48,953 nucleotides of DNA from Lactobacillales bacterium (GTDB lineage: Bacteria > Bacillota > Bacilli > Lactobacillales > Streptococcaceae), in assembly GCA_031288715.1 (NCBI GenBank), contig JAITQW010000052.1, positions 1 through 48,953 on the forward strand, in the 5' to 3' direction. The notes beneath the pieces were generated by a model, which was not told where the DNA came from, did no database searches, and saw only the letters and a list, made by a program, of their open reading frames with translations. Both the position numbers and the translations under genes were made by a program. How positions within the stretch are numbered: the stretch's first letter is position 1; every line of letters begins with the position of its first letter. Positions 28,360 to 37,358 of this stretch are shown here, piece after piece.

Positions 28360-28440
28360 TTAAACTACTATTACGAAATAAAAATAATGATTGCAGCAAT
28401 AGCAAACATTACATAATTTTTAATCATTTCCTTTTTCATC
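28360..28440 (-). CDS. 26-residue membrane peptide
   Basis: A near-perfect ribosome site (AGAGGAGGTGAAGAAG) precedes a short frame whose product is lysine-rich at the start (MKKEMIKN) and then almost entirely hydrophobic (YVMFAIAAIIIFYFVIVV): one membrane helix. A TATAAT (minus strand, about 28480) and a TATACT are found shortly upstream. It could be a small membrane regulator, a pheromone-like or toxin-like peptide. No antitoxin or antisense gene was identified. The strong ribosome site in an otherwise gene-free stretch is the main support. Confidence 0.5.
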
Positions 28441-28624
28441 TTCTTCACCTCCTCTGTATAGATATAGTATAGATGATTTTCATTATAACTTAAAAAATAA
28501 ACTATTTTCACATTATCAAAGATTGTCCTCAAGTTTATATTTATAAATTATTGATAGAAAAGCACTATATTTAATGCCTAATAAATAATTCATAATAGCT
28601 ATAAATAAGCTATTTTAACATTAT

Positions 28625-28715
28625 ATAAAGCTTTTTGCTAGGCTTTCGCTGAAAGAAGACGAATGAGATTATAGGCTCATGAGCGCCCCTCTCAGCAAGA
28701 AATGATTTCAAAAAA
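28625..28715. other. Hairpin-rich, relatively GC-rich patch, possible structured RNA or decayed repeat
   Basis: In an AT-rich 28441-28836 spacer this patch stands out. It contains CTTTC-gct-GAAAG (3-nt loop), TGAG...CTCA, the palindrome GCTCATGAGC, GAAAT-g-ATTTC and TTGCT/AGCAA arms about 55 nt apart. I see no coding frame and no match to a riboswitch core I know. The 3-nt-loop hairpin resembles those of the repeat family. Confidence 0.3.
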
Positions 28716-28836
28716 AAGAAATTTAAAAGTGATTCAGCAGGCATTATTTATCAATTCGCTCCGCAAATTTTTCATTTACCCTAAACTGATTTAAAACCAT
28801 CGGCCAATTTTGTACACAACCGCCAATCTTTTTTAC

Positions 28837-29304
28837 TCAACAATCAAGACATTTCTCTTGAATTCGCTGATAAAAATCACTGCCTTTAGAACCTACACTG
28901 CAAAATTTTGCTACACGCTGTGTCTCTTCTGAACTTTTTTGCAAGGTTATCTCTACATAATTCTTAGGCAAACATTCACCTAAGAATTTCCCCCATTCAA
29001 TGACAGACAGACCATCTGCCTCAAAATAATCATCCAATCCTAATTCATCTATTTCGTTCTTAACTCGATATAAATCCATATGATAAAGCGGAATTCGTCC
29101 ATCGAAATATTCACGGATAATCGTGTAAGTAGGACTTTTTATCATTTTTTCAATACCAAGTCCCACAGCAATCCCCTTTGTAAGCGTTGTTTTTCCTACT
29201 CCTAAACCTCCTGCCAAAATCAAAACATCGCAAGAAACAGCAACTTCTCCAATAATTTTAGCTAATCGCCCTGTCTCTTCTTGATTTTGTAACTCTATTT
29301 CCAT
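28837..29304 (-). CDS. tsaE: tRNA threonylcarbamoyladenosine biosynthesis ATPase TsaE
   Basis: TsaE works with TsaB and TsaD to place t6A at position 37 of ANN-decoding tRNAs. The 155-residue product has the P-loop GGLGVGKTTLTKGIAVGLGI (residues about 32-51), KSPTYTIIREY, HMDLYRV and VIEWGKFLGE. Length is normal. It begins 10 bp after the MATE gene on the same strand. Its frequent neighbours tsaB and rimI are absent. Confidence 0.95.
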   Translation of the reverse strand: MEIELQNQEETGRLAKIIGEVAVSCDVLILAGGLGVGKTTLTKGIAVGLGIEKMIKSPTYTIIREYFDGRIPLYHMDLYRVKNEIDELGLDDYFEADGLSVIEWGKFLGECLPKNYVEITLQKSSEETQRVAKFCSVGSKGSDFYQRIQEKCLDC

Positions 29305-29313
29305 ACAAAAACC

Positions 29314-30651
29314 TCACATTACCTTTTTTTGATTAAATGTACTTTGATTTTTAGACAAATCATTTTGAAATCTCCAAACTAAAAAAATCGTCCGCATAAA
29401 TACATCTACTCCAATCGCCAGCCATACTCCCGCAATTCCTAAGCGCATTTTTAATCCCAAAAACCACACTAAGAAAACACGAATAACCCACATTCCAATC
29501 GCTGTGCTGTAAAATGGGCCTTTGGTATCTCCCATTCCCTGTAACGCACCAATAACAATAAGATTTATCGCTAAAATAGGTTGAATGAAAGCATCAATTC
29601 GTAAAGCAATCACAATTTTTTGAATGGCAGAAACGTTTGAAGTAAACCATGATGCAAACCAAGGCGCACCTATGAATTCTACTATACCTAAAAAACTCAT
29701 AGAAATAACTCCTATGTAAATTGCTTTTTTTGTAAATAAACACACCTCTTCTTTCTCACCTGCACCTAAACTCATGCCTGCAAGCGTTGTAGCTGCTGCC
29801 GCTAAACCAAAACCTGGCATATATGTGAAACTTTCAATATTGGCAGCAATCATATGTGAAGCAAAAACATTAGAACCCATTGCAACAATAAACGTAAAAT
29901 AAACAACCTGCCCGACACGCATTACCAAACGCTCAAGCGCTGCGGGAATTGACAAATTCACTAACTTTTTGTAGTGATGAAAATTCAAAAAATCATGTAT
30001 TGAAAATTTTGCTGAACTTTTTTGCACACTTAAAAACAGCCAACCCGCTCCAATTGCACGAGCAATACTTGTTGCTATCGCTGCGCCCAACACACCCAAA
30101 GCAGGAATTGGACCAAAACCAAAAATTAACACTAAGTCTAACCCAACGTTAAATAAATTAACAAATAAACTCACCTTCATCGGCGTTCTTGCATCTTCTG
30201 TTGCCCGTAACAAACTGGCAAAAATATTTTGAAATGCTTGAAAAATGCTCGTACCTCCAACAATACACAAAAAAATCTTAGCATCATGAAAAGTAGTCGC
30301 TTCAGCTCCCATAATCTTTAAAATAGGAGTTGCAAAAAAACAAGAAATTAAACCAAACACGATACCTACTATGCACACTAAAAAAACAGCTTGTCCACTT
30401 GATTTTGCAATCTCTTGCCGCTTATTTCCTCCTAAAGCTTGCGAAACTAAAGCGCTAGCCCCCACACTTACCGCAATAAACACAGCTAAATAAATCGCTA
30501 AAATTGAATTTGCAATTCCAATTCCTGCCACAGCTGACAAACTAATTTTGGCAATCAATAGTCCATCCACAAAAAGCACAAGATTCTGGAGAACATTATC
30601 AATTGTTGCTGGAATAGCAATCGCAAAAATACGCCTATTTTTTGCTTCCAA
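29314..30651 (-). CDS. MATE family multidrug/cation exporter
   Basis: The 445-residue membrane protein has 12 predicted helices and the MATE layout: FAIAIPATIDNVLQNL at the N-terminus, SVGASALVSQALGGNKRQEI after helix 2, PMKVSLFVNLFNVGLDLVLIFG split over residues about 159-180, and the second-half equivalents AATTLAGMSLGAGEKEEV and GALQGMGDTKGPFYSTA. It should exchange Na+ or H+ for cationic compounds at the cell membrane. The frame opens with TTG and has a poor ribosome site. Its own substrate is not predictable. Overlaps no neighbour; tsaE follows after 9 bp. Confidence 0.88.
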   Translation of the reverse strand: MEAKNRRIFAIAIPATIDNVLQNLVLFVDGLLIAKISLSAVAGIGIANSILAIYLAVFIAVSVGASALVSQALGGNKRQEIAKSSGQAVFLVCIVGIVFGLISCFFATPILKIMGAEATTFHDAKIFLCIVGGTSIFQAFQNIFASLLRATEDARTPMKVSLFVNLFNVGLDLVLIFGFGPIPALGVLGAAIATSIARAIGAGWLFLSVQKSSAKFSIHDFLNFHHYKKLVNLSIPAALERLVMRVGQVVYFTFIVAMGSNVFASHMIAANIESFTYMPGFGLAAAATTLAGMSLGAGEKEEVCLFTKKAIYIGVISMSFLGIVEFIGAPWFASWFTSNVSAIQKIVIALRIDAFIQPILAINLIVIGALQGMGDTKGPFYSTAIGMWVIRVFLVWFLGLKMRLGIAGVWLAIGVDVFMRTIFLVWRFQNDLSKNQSTFNQKKVM

Positions 30652-30748
30652 ATAAACACCCGTTCTTTTAATTTTGTTAGATTCCTATCCCTTCGACTAT
30701 AACACAAACATTTAAAGTTAACAGGTTCTTAGAGCTTATCAACTTGTC

Positions 30749-31741
30749 TTAATGCTTATAATACTCTACCAACTGTCCAACAACATCAGTCATAAGCATC
30801 GTTCTAATTTGTGCAATAGTATTTGCAACTGCCTCTGGACCTGTCGCACCATGTGTCTTTACGACAGGAGCTTTCAAACCAAACAAAACAGCACCACCTG
30901 CACTCGAATAATCTAGCTTCGTTTTCATTTCTTTCAAACCATTTCTCAACATTAACGCACCAAGCTTGCCTTTTATTCCCTGAGAAAGAATAGCTTCTTT
31001 CAAAAGATTCATCATCGTCATCGCGACTCCTTCAATCGTTTTCAACACAGCATTTCCTGTAAAGCCATCAGTAACTACTACATCTGCCACCCCATCTAAG
31101 ATATCGCGAGCTTCCACATTACCAATAAAACGAATTCCTTCAATTTGATTCAATAATTCAAATGCTTTTTTAGTAAGAACAGATCCCTTCTCCTGTTCTG
31201 TTCCATTATTTAATAAAGCAATTCGTGGATTTTCAATTTTACGCACATTCTTAGCGTAGAAAGAACCCATCACAGCAAATTGTTCCAAATGTTGAGGATC
31301 ATTTTCTGCATTCGCACCCAAATCTAACATATCAAAACCACTATAATTACCAAGCATTGCTGGTAAGGTAGTCATCAAAGCAGGACGCTGTACTTGTTTA
31401 ATACGACCTACCACAAAAACTCCCGCTGCTAAAAGCGCACCTGTATTTCCTGCCGAAAACATCGCATCAGCGACTCCTTCCTTAACCGCTTTAGCCGCTA
31501 ATACCATCGATGCATCCTTTTTAGTGCGAATCGATTTGACTGGCTCATCTTTCGAATAAATCTTCTCGTCTGTATGAATAATCGTCACATTCGTTTTATC
31601 CGTTACATACTTGCAAATATCATCTTCTCTACCATATAGTTGAAATTCCAAATCTGGAAAATTATTTTTTGCTTGCATAACTCCTTCAATAATAACTTGT
31701 GGAGCATGATCGCCTCCCATAGCATCCACAGCAATTTTCAT
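30749..31741 (-). CDS. plsX: Phosphate acyltransferase PlsX
   Basis: PlsX makes acyl-phosphate from acyl-ACP, the first committed step of phospholipid synthesis with PlsY. The 330-residue product has [67 protein letters not shown] and [14 protein letters not shown]. The ATG follows GGGGGAT. The usual fapR/fabD/acpP neighbours are missing; instead it lies directly after a truncated trmFO, so an ancestral rearrangement joined plsX to the topA-trmFO locus. Confidence 0.96.
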   Translation of the reverse strand: MKIAVDAMGGDHAPQVIIEGVMQAKNNFPDLEFQLYGREDDICKYVTDKTNVTIIHTDEKIYSKDEPVKSIRTKKDASMVLAAKAVKEGVADAMFSAGNTGALLAAGVFVVGRIKQVQRPALMTTLPAMLGNYSGFDMLDLGANAENDPQHLEQFAVMGSFYAKNVRKIENPRIALLNNGTEQEKGSVLTKKAFELLNQIEGIRFIGNVEARDILDGVADVVVTDGFTGNAVLKTIEGVAMTMMNLLKEAILSQGIKGKLGALMLRNGLKEMKTKLDYSSAGGAVLFGLKAPVVKTHGATGPEAVANTIAQIRTMLMTDVVGQLVEYYKH

Positions 31742-31795
31742 TAGAATCCCCCATTTCTAGTTTATAACCAATCAATTTAATATAAACTATCTCAA

Positions 31796-32164
31796 TTAAA
31801 CCTCTTCATAAATAATCGTCACATTCGGGTGATTTTTTATTTTTTTTCGAAAAACTTTCTCGATCAACTGCTAAAGCTCCACCTGCAGGCACAGAAGTTT
31901 CATCTGCCGAATAAATCACGATAGAACCTAAACGTCTCGTCTCATCTCTTCTTTTAACAAGCCTAATGCATTTGTTAATAAATTCCCTTTTAACGAATTA
32001 GAACAAACAAGTTCAGCAAACTCAGATGTTTGATGCGCTTCAGTCATTTTCTTAGGACGCATTTCATACAATTTTACCCTTACACCCGAATTAGCAATTT
32101 GCCAAGCAAATTCACTCCCTGCTAATCCTGCACCAATTACGATTACTTCCTTATCGCTAAACAT
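31796..32164 (-). pseudogene. trmFO: trmFO, frameshifted and truncated
   Basis: Intact TrmFO makes 5-methyluridine-54 in tRNA using methylene-THF and FAD. The remnant keeps the FAD-binding start [18 protein letters not shown] and [20 protein letters not shown]. After codon 75 (KEEMRR) a 5-bp tandem duplication (GAGAC GAGAC) shifts the frame to a stop. Removing it restores [21 protein letters not shown] second shift follows near SFSKK. The original sense resumes ([12 protein letters not shown]) and then ends, leaving about 115 of 435 codons. The gene cannot be functional. It starts 42 bp after topA, its normal neighbour in Bacilli. Confidence 0.93.
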
Positions 32165-32206
32165 TCTAAGCTCCTGATCTTACCTTAGAACCTGTTTCTA
32201 AAAAAT

Positions 32207-34294
32207 TCACTTTTGAACCTTCTCTTCATAATCATTATTTATACAAATCACTTGCTTACCTCCACCACGGACTTTCTTCTCAACAAGATACTGCCCGCAT
32301 TTTGGACAAAGACGACCCACGGGTTTATCCCAAGAAGTAAAATCACAATCTGGATAACGTGTACACCCATAAAACAAACGATTTTTTTTAGATTTTCGCT
32401 CAGCTACCTGACCTTCATTACAAACCGGACAAACCACTCCAATCTCTTTGATAATCGGCTTTGTATTTCGACACTCTGGAAAGTTGCTGCACGCATAAAA
32501 TTTACCAAAACGTCCCAATTTAATTACCATTGGATGCCCACAAATATCACAATCAAACCCAGCTGCCTCATCCTTAATCTGAACTTTTTCCATCTTCTCC
32601 TCTGCAACTTCTAACTCTTTTTCGAATGGACGGAAATATTGATCCACAACTTTTCGCCACTCTTCGTTTCCATGCTCAATCTCATCTAAATTATTCTCAA
32701 TTTCAGCAGTAAACCCTGAATTTACGATTTTCGGAAAAAACTCTACCATTAAGTTATTCACAATCTCTCCAAGTTCTGTTGGTTCAAAATGTTTAGCAAC
32801 CAACTTCACATAATAACGACGCTGAATCGTCTCAAGCGTTGGCGCATACGTCGAAGGACGACCTACACCATTTTCTTCTAAAATCTTCACCAAAGTAGCT
32901 TCACTAAAACGAGCAGGCGGTTGCGTAAAATGTTGACTCGACTCAATTCCATCAGACCTAACCTTATCCCCTTCTTTCAAATCTGGAAGCATTTTATCCT
33001 TGTCTGTATCGTTATACACCGCCAAATACCCTTTAAATTTTACTTTCGAGCCATTTGCCACGAAAATCACACCGTTTTGTTCCAAACGCGCTTTTACAGT
33101 ATCAAATGTCGCAGGTTTCATCTGACTAGCCACAAAACGATTCCAAATTAATGTATATAATTTCAATTGAGACTTGTCTAAAAAAGGTTCCAATAATTCT
33201 GGCGTGCGCAATACACTACTTGGACGAATTGCCTCATGTGCATCCTGAGCACCTTTTGCATTCTTCACCTTTTGCGCACCATGTGCAGAATAGTCTTTGC
33301 CAAACGTATCAGAAATAAATTCAGCTGCTTCCCCTTTAGCTACTTCAGAAATACGCGTTGAATCTGTACGCATATAGGTAATCAATCCGACTGTTCCTTC
33401 TTTACCAAGAGAAATACCTTCATACAATTGCTGAGCAGTCGACATTGTCTTCCGAGTTCGAAAGTTAATTTTATTCGCTGCCTCTTGCTGCAAACTAGAA
33501 GTCGTAAAAGGCACTGGAGCTTTACGACTTCTCTCCTTTTTCTCAACCTTAGTAATCAAAAATTCTTTACTGGTTATTTTCTTTAGGATATTCTGAACAA
33601 TTTTTGCATTTTCTAATTTTTGCTTTTTTCCATCGACTCCCCAAAAACTTGCTTTAAATTTATGACGATTCTTCAAAAAATGTCCGTCTATTGTCCAGTA
33701 TTCCTCAGGAATAAAGACCTGGATTTCTTTTTCTCGATCAATAATTATTTTCAATGCAACCGATTGAACACGCCCTGCAGAAAGTCCCTTCTTCACTTTT
33801 CTCCAAAGTATAGGGCTAATTGAATATCCGACCAAACGATCTAGCACACGACGAGCTTGCTGCGCATCAACTAAATCAAAATTAATTGATCTAGGTTCAT
33901 TAAACGCATTCTTTACTGCATCTTTAGTAATCTCATTAAACACTACACGGTTCTTCTCTTCTAAATTCAAACCTAAGATATGAGCTAAATGCCAAGATAT
34001 TGCTTCCCCTTCCCGATCTGGATCACTTGCCAAATACACTTTCTTCGCCTTCTTAGCCTCAGTCCGCAATGATTTAATCAAATCACCTTTACCGCGAATA
34101 TTTATGTAATCCGGCTCATAATTTTGTTCCGTATCTACTCCCATCCTGGATTTAGGTAAATCACGAATATGCCCAACACTTGACACAACTTTATAGCTAC
34201 GACCTAAATATTTTTCAATCGTCTTTGCCTTAGCAGGTGACTCTACAACCACCAAATTCTTCTGAGCCTTCCTTCTCTTCTTTGTTGTTACCAT
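32207..34294 (-). CDS. topA: DNA topoisomerase I
   Basis: This type IA topoisomerase relaxes negative supercoils. The 695-residue product has the TOPRIM domain ([31 protein letters not shown]), the active-site tyrosine in [13 protein letters not shown] (residues about 305-317), and EAIRPSS. Three C-terminal zinc-ribbon repeats follow ([36 protein letters not shown]), the last ending in CINN and lacking its final cysteine. The start ATG follows AGGAGGGGG. A fragment of the palindromic repeat family overlaps its stop. Confidence 0.98.
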   Translation of the reverse strand: MVTTKKRRKAQKNLVVVESPAKAKTIEKYLGRSYKVVSSVGHIRDLPKSRMGVDTEQNYEPDYINIRGKGDLIKSLRTEAKKAKKVYLASDPDREGEAISWHLAHILGLNLEEKNRVVFNEITKDAVKNAFNEPRSINFDLVDAQQARRVLDRLVGYSISPILWRKVKKGLSAGRVQSVALKIIIDREKEIQVFIPEEYWTIDGHFLKNRHKFKASFWGVDGKKQKLENAKIVQNILKKITSKEFLITKVEKKERSRKAPVPFTTSSLQQEAANKINFRTRKTMSTAQQLYEGISLGKEGTVGLITYMRTDSTRISEVAKGEAAEFISDTFGKDYSAHGAQKVKNAKGAQDAHEAIRPSSVLRTPELLEPFLDKSQLKLYTLIWNRFVASQMKPATFDTVKARLEQNGVIFVANGSKVKFKGYLAVYNDTDKDKMLPDLKEGDKVRSDGIESSQHFTQPPARFSEATLVKILEENGVGRPSTYAPTLETIQRRYYVKLVAKHFEPTELGEIVNNLMVEFFPKIVNSGFTAEIENNLDEIEHGNEEWRKVVDQYFRPFEKELEVAEEKMEKVQIKDEAAGFDCDICGHPMVIKLGRFGKFYACSNFPECRNTKPIIKEIGVVCPVCNEGQVAERKSKKNRLFYGCTRYPDCDFTSWDKPVGRLCPKCGQYLVEKKVRGGGKQVICINNDYEEKVQK

Positions 34295-34358
34295 GAAAAA
34301 ATCCCCCTCCTCACCTTTCGATGAGTTTTGTAGTTAAATAACCTATGCTTTAAACATA

Positions 34359-34476
34359 TTAGAATATGTTTCACGATTAAAAATCGTTCACAAAAAACAT
34401 TGTTAACAATTTCCATAATAGCGAAATTTTTCAAAATTTTATCTATACTATAGAGAGATCGCTAACAGGATCTTAC
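34359..34476. repeat. Palindromic repeat family, end-only copy
   Basis: ATTAGAATATGTTTCACGATTAAAAATCGTTCACAAAAAACATTGTTAACA matches a repeat terminus, and GAGATCGCTAACAGGATCTTA the other. The interior is short and unrelated to the hairpin array. It lies upstream of topA. Confidence 0.6.
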
Positions 34477-34543
34477 AAAGAGTAGACTATAAAGTGAAAA
34501 GATGTCAAGACATACTGGTTTTTCTATAATAGTAGAAAATAAA

Positions 34544-34612
34544 TTGTAACTCAAAACCGTCCACCTATCAAAACTCAGTTAATCAGCACATTAAGCGTTG
34601 TCCAGCAAAAAA
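34544..34612. mobile_element. 3' end of the IS30-like element, solo
   Basis: It begins TTGTAACTCAAAACCGTCCACC and continues CAGTTAATCAGCACATTAAGCGTTGTCCAG, matching the window-edge copy at 48843 with few changes. It then departs from the element. No transposase sequence is attached, so it is a solo end or decayed remnant. Confidence 0.7.
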
Positions 34613-34738
34613 GTCCTAATTTTTGAAAAAATATAAATGTCCCAGAAACATTTACCTTTATATATTCCATTTTAGTAAAATTATTTTTTGTTAATGAAGT
34701 GAGGGTAGAAATGTTTCATTAAAAAGGTCATTTTAACA

Positions 34739-34876
34739 ATGAAAGAAGAAAGGAATAAGGCAATTCGAAGTATTGATAAGATAGGAAAGTTATAGTATAT
34801 TGAACTTGCTCCAGGTGATTTTATTTTGTTAATAAGCCTGCTTGCAAAGTTAATTAGGAGAAGGGGGGAGCATTAA
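34739..34876 (+). pseudogene. 46-codon frame with internal stop, unknown
   Basis: ATG at 34739 reads MKEERNKAIRSIDKIGKL, an amber stop, and in the same frame YIELAPGDFILLISLLAKLI to a stop at 34876. The continuous frame around one TAG suggests a small gene broken by a point change. I cannot identify it. Its upstream ribosome site is weak. Confidence 0.25.
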
Positions 34877-34901
34877 GAGCATGCTTGTTTATTTTTCAAA
34901 A

Positions 34902-34916
34902 ATGTAAGCGTATACA
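34902..34916 (+). promoter_or_regulatory. cre-like site (CcpA target) upstream of the sugar-phosphate antiporter
   Basis: ATGTAAGCGTATACA fits the catabolite-responsive consensus WTGNAANCGNWNNCW at every position. It is 277 bp upstream of the transporter start. Carbon-catabolite control by CcpA is therefore expected, though no ccpA gene is in the window. The AT-rich DNA that follows (34920-35050) contains possible promoter words but none convincing. Confidence 0.55.
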
Positions 34917-35056
34917 ATTAAGTGAGAATTGCTTTTTCAGTGATTTTGTAATTATTTGTTTAATTCTATTATTAACATATCTGGGAAAACAATTTTCTAA
35001 TTCTTTAAACGAAGATGATCGCCAACTTAAAGACTTTTGGGTGCTGAACAATTCTA

Positions 35057-35099
35057 AAAGTACAAACAATATGATTGCTTTTCATATTGTTTGTACTTT
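35057..35099. terminator. 18-bp perfect hairpin in the leader of the antiporter gene
   Basis: AAAGTACAAACAATATGA and its exact complement flank a 7-nt loop. The plus strand ends in ACTTTATTG rather than a full T-run, so it could be an attenuator or an mRNA-stabilising leader for the transporter 94 bp downstream. On the minus strand it is followed by TTTTAG and could also stop transcription. It lies between the cre-like site and the gene. Confidence 0.55.
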
Positions 35100-35192
35100 A
35101 TTGAAGTAAATTGCTTGGGGAAAGCACCAAAACTTTTGCTGTAAAAGCTTTGATAATATCAATCAACTCACTTTTTTGAAAGGATGATAAAC

Positions 35193-36593
35193 ATGAATTT
35201 TTTTGAACTGAAACGACCAGCATCGTTAAATTTATCATTGGAAGAACAACGAAAAAAATGGATGCCGCAGTTTTTTAAAGCATTTTCTGTGGTATTTTTA
35301 GTTTATTTTTCTTCTTACCTTATTCGGCAAAATATGTCGTCAGCAAGTGCAGCAATGGCAAAATCACTTAAAATTAATAAAACAGAAATTGCAAATATGC
35401 TTGTCTGGTATTCGGTTACCTATGGAATTGGGAAGACACTACTTGGTTTTATTGCAGATAGAAGAAATACCAAAAGATTAGTTTCTTTTTTATTGATTCT
35501 TGGTGGATTTTGTAATGTTGCGATAGGCTCCTTTTTTTTCACAAGTATGGATACTAAAACTTTAATGTTTACCACTTCTGTTTTTTGGGGAATTAATGGC
35601 TTAGTACTATCTCCTGGCGGTCCTTGTGCTTATTCGACTATTATGCGTTGGCAACCAAGATCAAAACAAGCAACTTGGCTAGGTCGTTGGAATGTTTCAC
35701 ACAACATTGGTGGGGCTGTTGCCGCTACCTTAGCTGCTCAAGTTGCTGTCCACTGGTTTGGTGGAAAAGTTGAAGGATATTTCATTGTTCCAGGACTGTT
35801 TGCAATAGCGATTGGTTTTTGGGGAATGTTCTTTGGTAAAGATGATCCTTTGGAATTAGGATGGGATGAAGCCGTAACTGTTTGGAGTGAAGTTGAAGAG
35901 GAAGCAGAACGAAAGGAAGAAGCGGAAGAAGAAAAAGATGGAGAACTTTCAAAAATACATCTTTTTCTACGTTATGTTATAATTAATCCTTGGGTTCTAT
36001 TATTAGCTATTGCCAATGTTTTTGTTTATATTATTCGTATGGGAATTGTAACTTGGGTTACTTATTATGCATATATTGTTTTAGGACATAAGATTACTTC
36101 AAGTGCAAATTTAATTATTTGGTTTGAAGTAAGTGCCATGGTGGGGAGTTTAACATTAGGATGGCTAAGCGATAGAATTAAGGGTCGAAGGATGTTAATT
36201 TCTGGAATTGTAATGCTACTGACATCTACTGGAATTTTATTGTATAAAAATGCAACATCCATCCAACAACTCTCAGTGGCAATGTTTGTCTGTGGTTTCT
36301 TCATTTTTGGTCCACAATTATTGATTGGAGTTTCAGTTGTAAAATTTGTACCTAAAAAAGCGGTTGCAGTTGCCAATGGAGTAACAGGAACTTTTGGTTA
36401 TTTGGTGGGAGATCTTCTTGCTAAAAAATGGATTGAAAAATCTGTAAATAGAGAAACTCGTGAAGGTTGGTCAAAAATGTTTATGATTATGTTTATTTGT
36501 GTAGTTGCCGGAGCAGTGCTCATGTTTATTGTTGCCACCGCAGAAGAAAAACGTATCAGAAAAGAAGCCGTTTTGAAAAAATTAAAAGCATAA
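35193..36593 (+). CDS. Organophosphate:phosphate antiporter (UhpT/GlpT type, MFS)
   Basis: OPA-family carriers import hexose-phosphate or glycerol-3-phosphate in exchange for inorganic phosphate. The 466-residue protein has about 12 membrane helices, YFSSYLIRQNMSSA in helix 1, YGIGKTLLGFIADRRNTKR, and the OPA signature RWQPRSKQATWLGRWNVSHNIGG split over residues about 150-172. A charged Glu/Lys-rich cytoplasmic loop divides the halves near residue 240. Helix content and the signature favour a hexose-phosphate carrier, but substrate is not certain. The ATG at 35193 is chosen because the upstream ATG at 35184 touches AAAGG. A cre-like site, leader hairpin and strong terminator frame it as a single-gene unit. 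Confidence 0.85.
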   Translation: MNFFELKRPASLNLSLEEQRKKWMPQFFKAFSVVFLVYFSSYLIRQNMSSASAAMAKSLKINKTEIANMLVWYSVTYGIGKTLLGFIADRRNTKRLVSFLLILGGFCNVAIGSFFFTSMDTKTLMFTTSVFWGINGLVLSPGGPCAYSTIMRWQPRSKQATWLGRWNVSHNIGGAVAATLAAQVAVHWFGGKVEGYFIVPGLFAIAIGFWGMFFGKDDPLELGWDEAVTVWSEVEEEAERKEEAEEEKDGELSKIHLFLRYVIINPWVLLLAIANVFVYIIRMGIVTWVTYYAYIVLGHKITSSANLIIWFEVSAMVGSLTLGWLSDRIKGRRMLISGIVMLLTSTGILLYKNATSIQQLSVAMFVCGFFIFGPQLLIGVSVVKFVPKKAVAVANGVTGTFGYLVGDLLAKKWIEKSVNRETREGWSKMFMIMFICVVAGAVLMFIVATAEEKRIRKEAVLKKLKA

Positions 36594-36618
36594 AAATAAA
36601 TGTTTGGTATCAAAAAAG

Positions 36619-36662
36619 AAAAGTATGAGAGCTTTGTTTCTGACAAACTCCCATACTTTTTA
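36619..36662 (+). terminator. Rho-independent terminator of the antiporter gene
   Basis: AAAAGTATG pairs with CATACTTTT. The stem continues through GAG/CTC and TTTGT/ACAAA with small bulges, and TTTTTAATTT follows. It lies 25 bp after the stop codon. Confidence 0.88.
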
Positions 36663-36673
36663 ATTTATCGATT

Positions 36674-37031
36674 TTAGAACCTGTTTCACGATTAAAAAAT
36701 CATTCACAGAAAACATTGTTAACGATCTCTAGCGAAATGAATTTTTGAGCTCCAATAGGTACATCTTTCCTAGATTCTGTTGCACTTTGTGCGCCAATCA
36801 TCAAGGCAATTCGCAATTTTTTCTAAAACTTGAAACTAGCGCACAACTTTCGGTTTTCTGTCAAAAACGTAGGTTAGCGAAGCGTTGGTTCTAAATCGAG
36901 GCTTTTTAACACTAGAAGCACGGCTTCTAGGTTATTAAATGAAAGAAATTTTGTTTTCAAAATTTCTCACAAAATATGGAAAAACAGCCAAAACCATTCA
37001 TCGCTCCGAGATCGTCGACAGGTTCTTAGAG
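36674..37031. repeat. Multi-hairpin palindromic repeat, full-length copy 2
   Basis: It starts TTTAGAACCTGTTTCACGATT and ends GATCGTCGACAGGTTCTTAGAG. The interior from TCAAAAACGTA to CATCGCTCCGAGATCGT is closely similar to copy 1 (365-676), including CTAGAAGC-acg-GCTTCTAG at 36922-36940. It has an extra 5' block, GGTACATCTTTCC...TTGCACTTTGTGCGCCAATCATC, whose reverse complement is found at 9288-9360. It lies between the antiporter terminator and the bacteriocin-like gene. Confidence 0.75.
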
Positions 37032-37099
37032 TCAATTTTTATTATGTTAATTCTTAAGTTGTTTTTTAATGTGATAGTTAGTTGAGCTAAGCATAATTT

Positions 37100-37243
37100 T
37101 TATGTTAGAGAAGACCAACCTGGATGTGCAGCGGCTCTATGACCAATTAGAGTCCAAAAACTGTTTGTTTTAAAACCGCAAAAACAATGATATTTTTCCC
37201 CACCTGCAATAGCCCGCATTTTTGTTTCACTTACTTTTTTCAT
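37100..37243 (-). CDS. Bacteriocin-like peptide with double-glycine leader
   Basis: This 47-residue peptide is too short for standard ORF cut-offs. Residues 1-15 (MKKVSETKMRAIAGG) fit the double-glycine leader pattern LSxxxMxxIxGG used by peptide-processing ABC exporters. The predicted mature peptide has 32 residues (EKYHCFCGFKTNSFWTLIGH, then RAAAHPGWSSLT), is basic and aromatic, and carries Cys-x-Cys and His-x4-His, so it could bind zinc or form a disulfide. The ATG follows AAAGGATG, and a good promoter lies at 37359-37387. No immunity, exporter or induction genes are adjacent, so export would need a system elsewhere. Frame, leader and ribosome site are seen; bacteriocin function is inferred. 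A stand-alone zinc-finger peptide is the alternative. Confidence 0.65.
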   Translation of the reverse strand: MKKVSETKMRAIAGGEKYHCFCGFKTNSFWTLIGHRAAAHPGWSSLT

Positions 37244-37358
37244 TACAATTCATCCTTTCTGTTATGTAGAACTATATTTTAAATATTACAGTTTAGTTCA
37301 ATATTTTCTACTAATTTTAATTATTACCTTAAAAATCCTCCTTCTATACTATCATAGA

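Noticed and set aside
28625..28715. TPP or T-box riboswitch
   Set aside because: GCTGAGA occurs, but the conserved partner segments of the thiamine riboswitch and the T-box AGGGTGGNACCGCG word are absent, and no matching gene is downstream.
34885..35109. 74-codon plus-strand frame with a hydrophobic segment
   Set aside because: It overlaps the cre-like site and the 18-bp hairpin, starts with TTG without a ribosome site, and its C-terminus is encoded by the hairpin.
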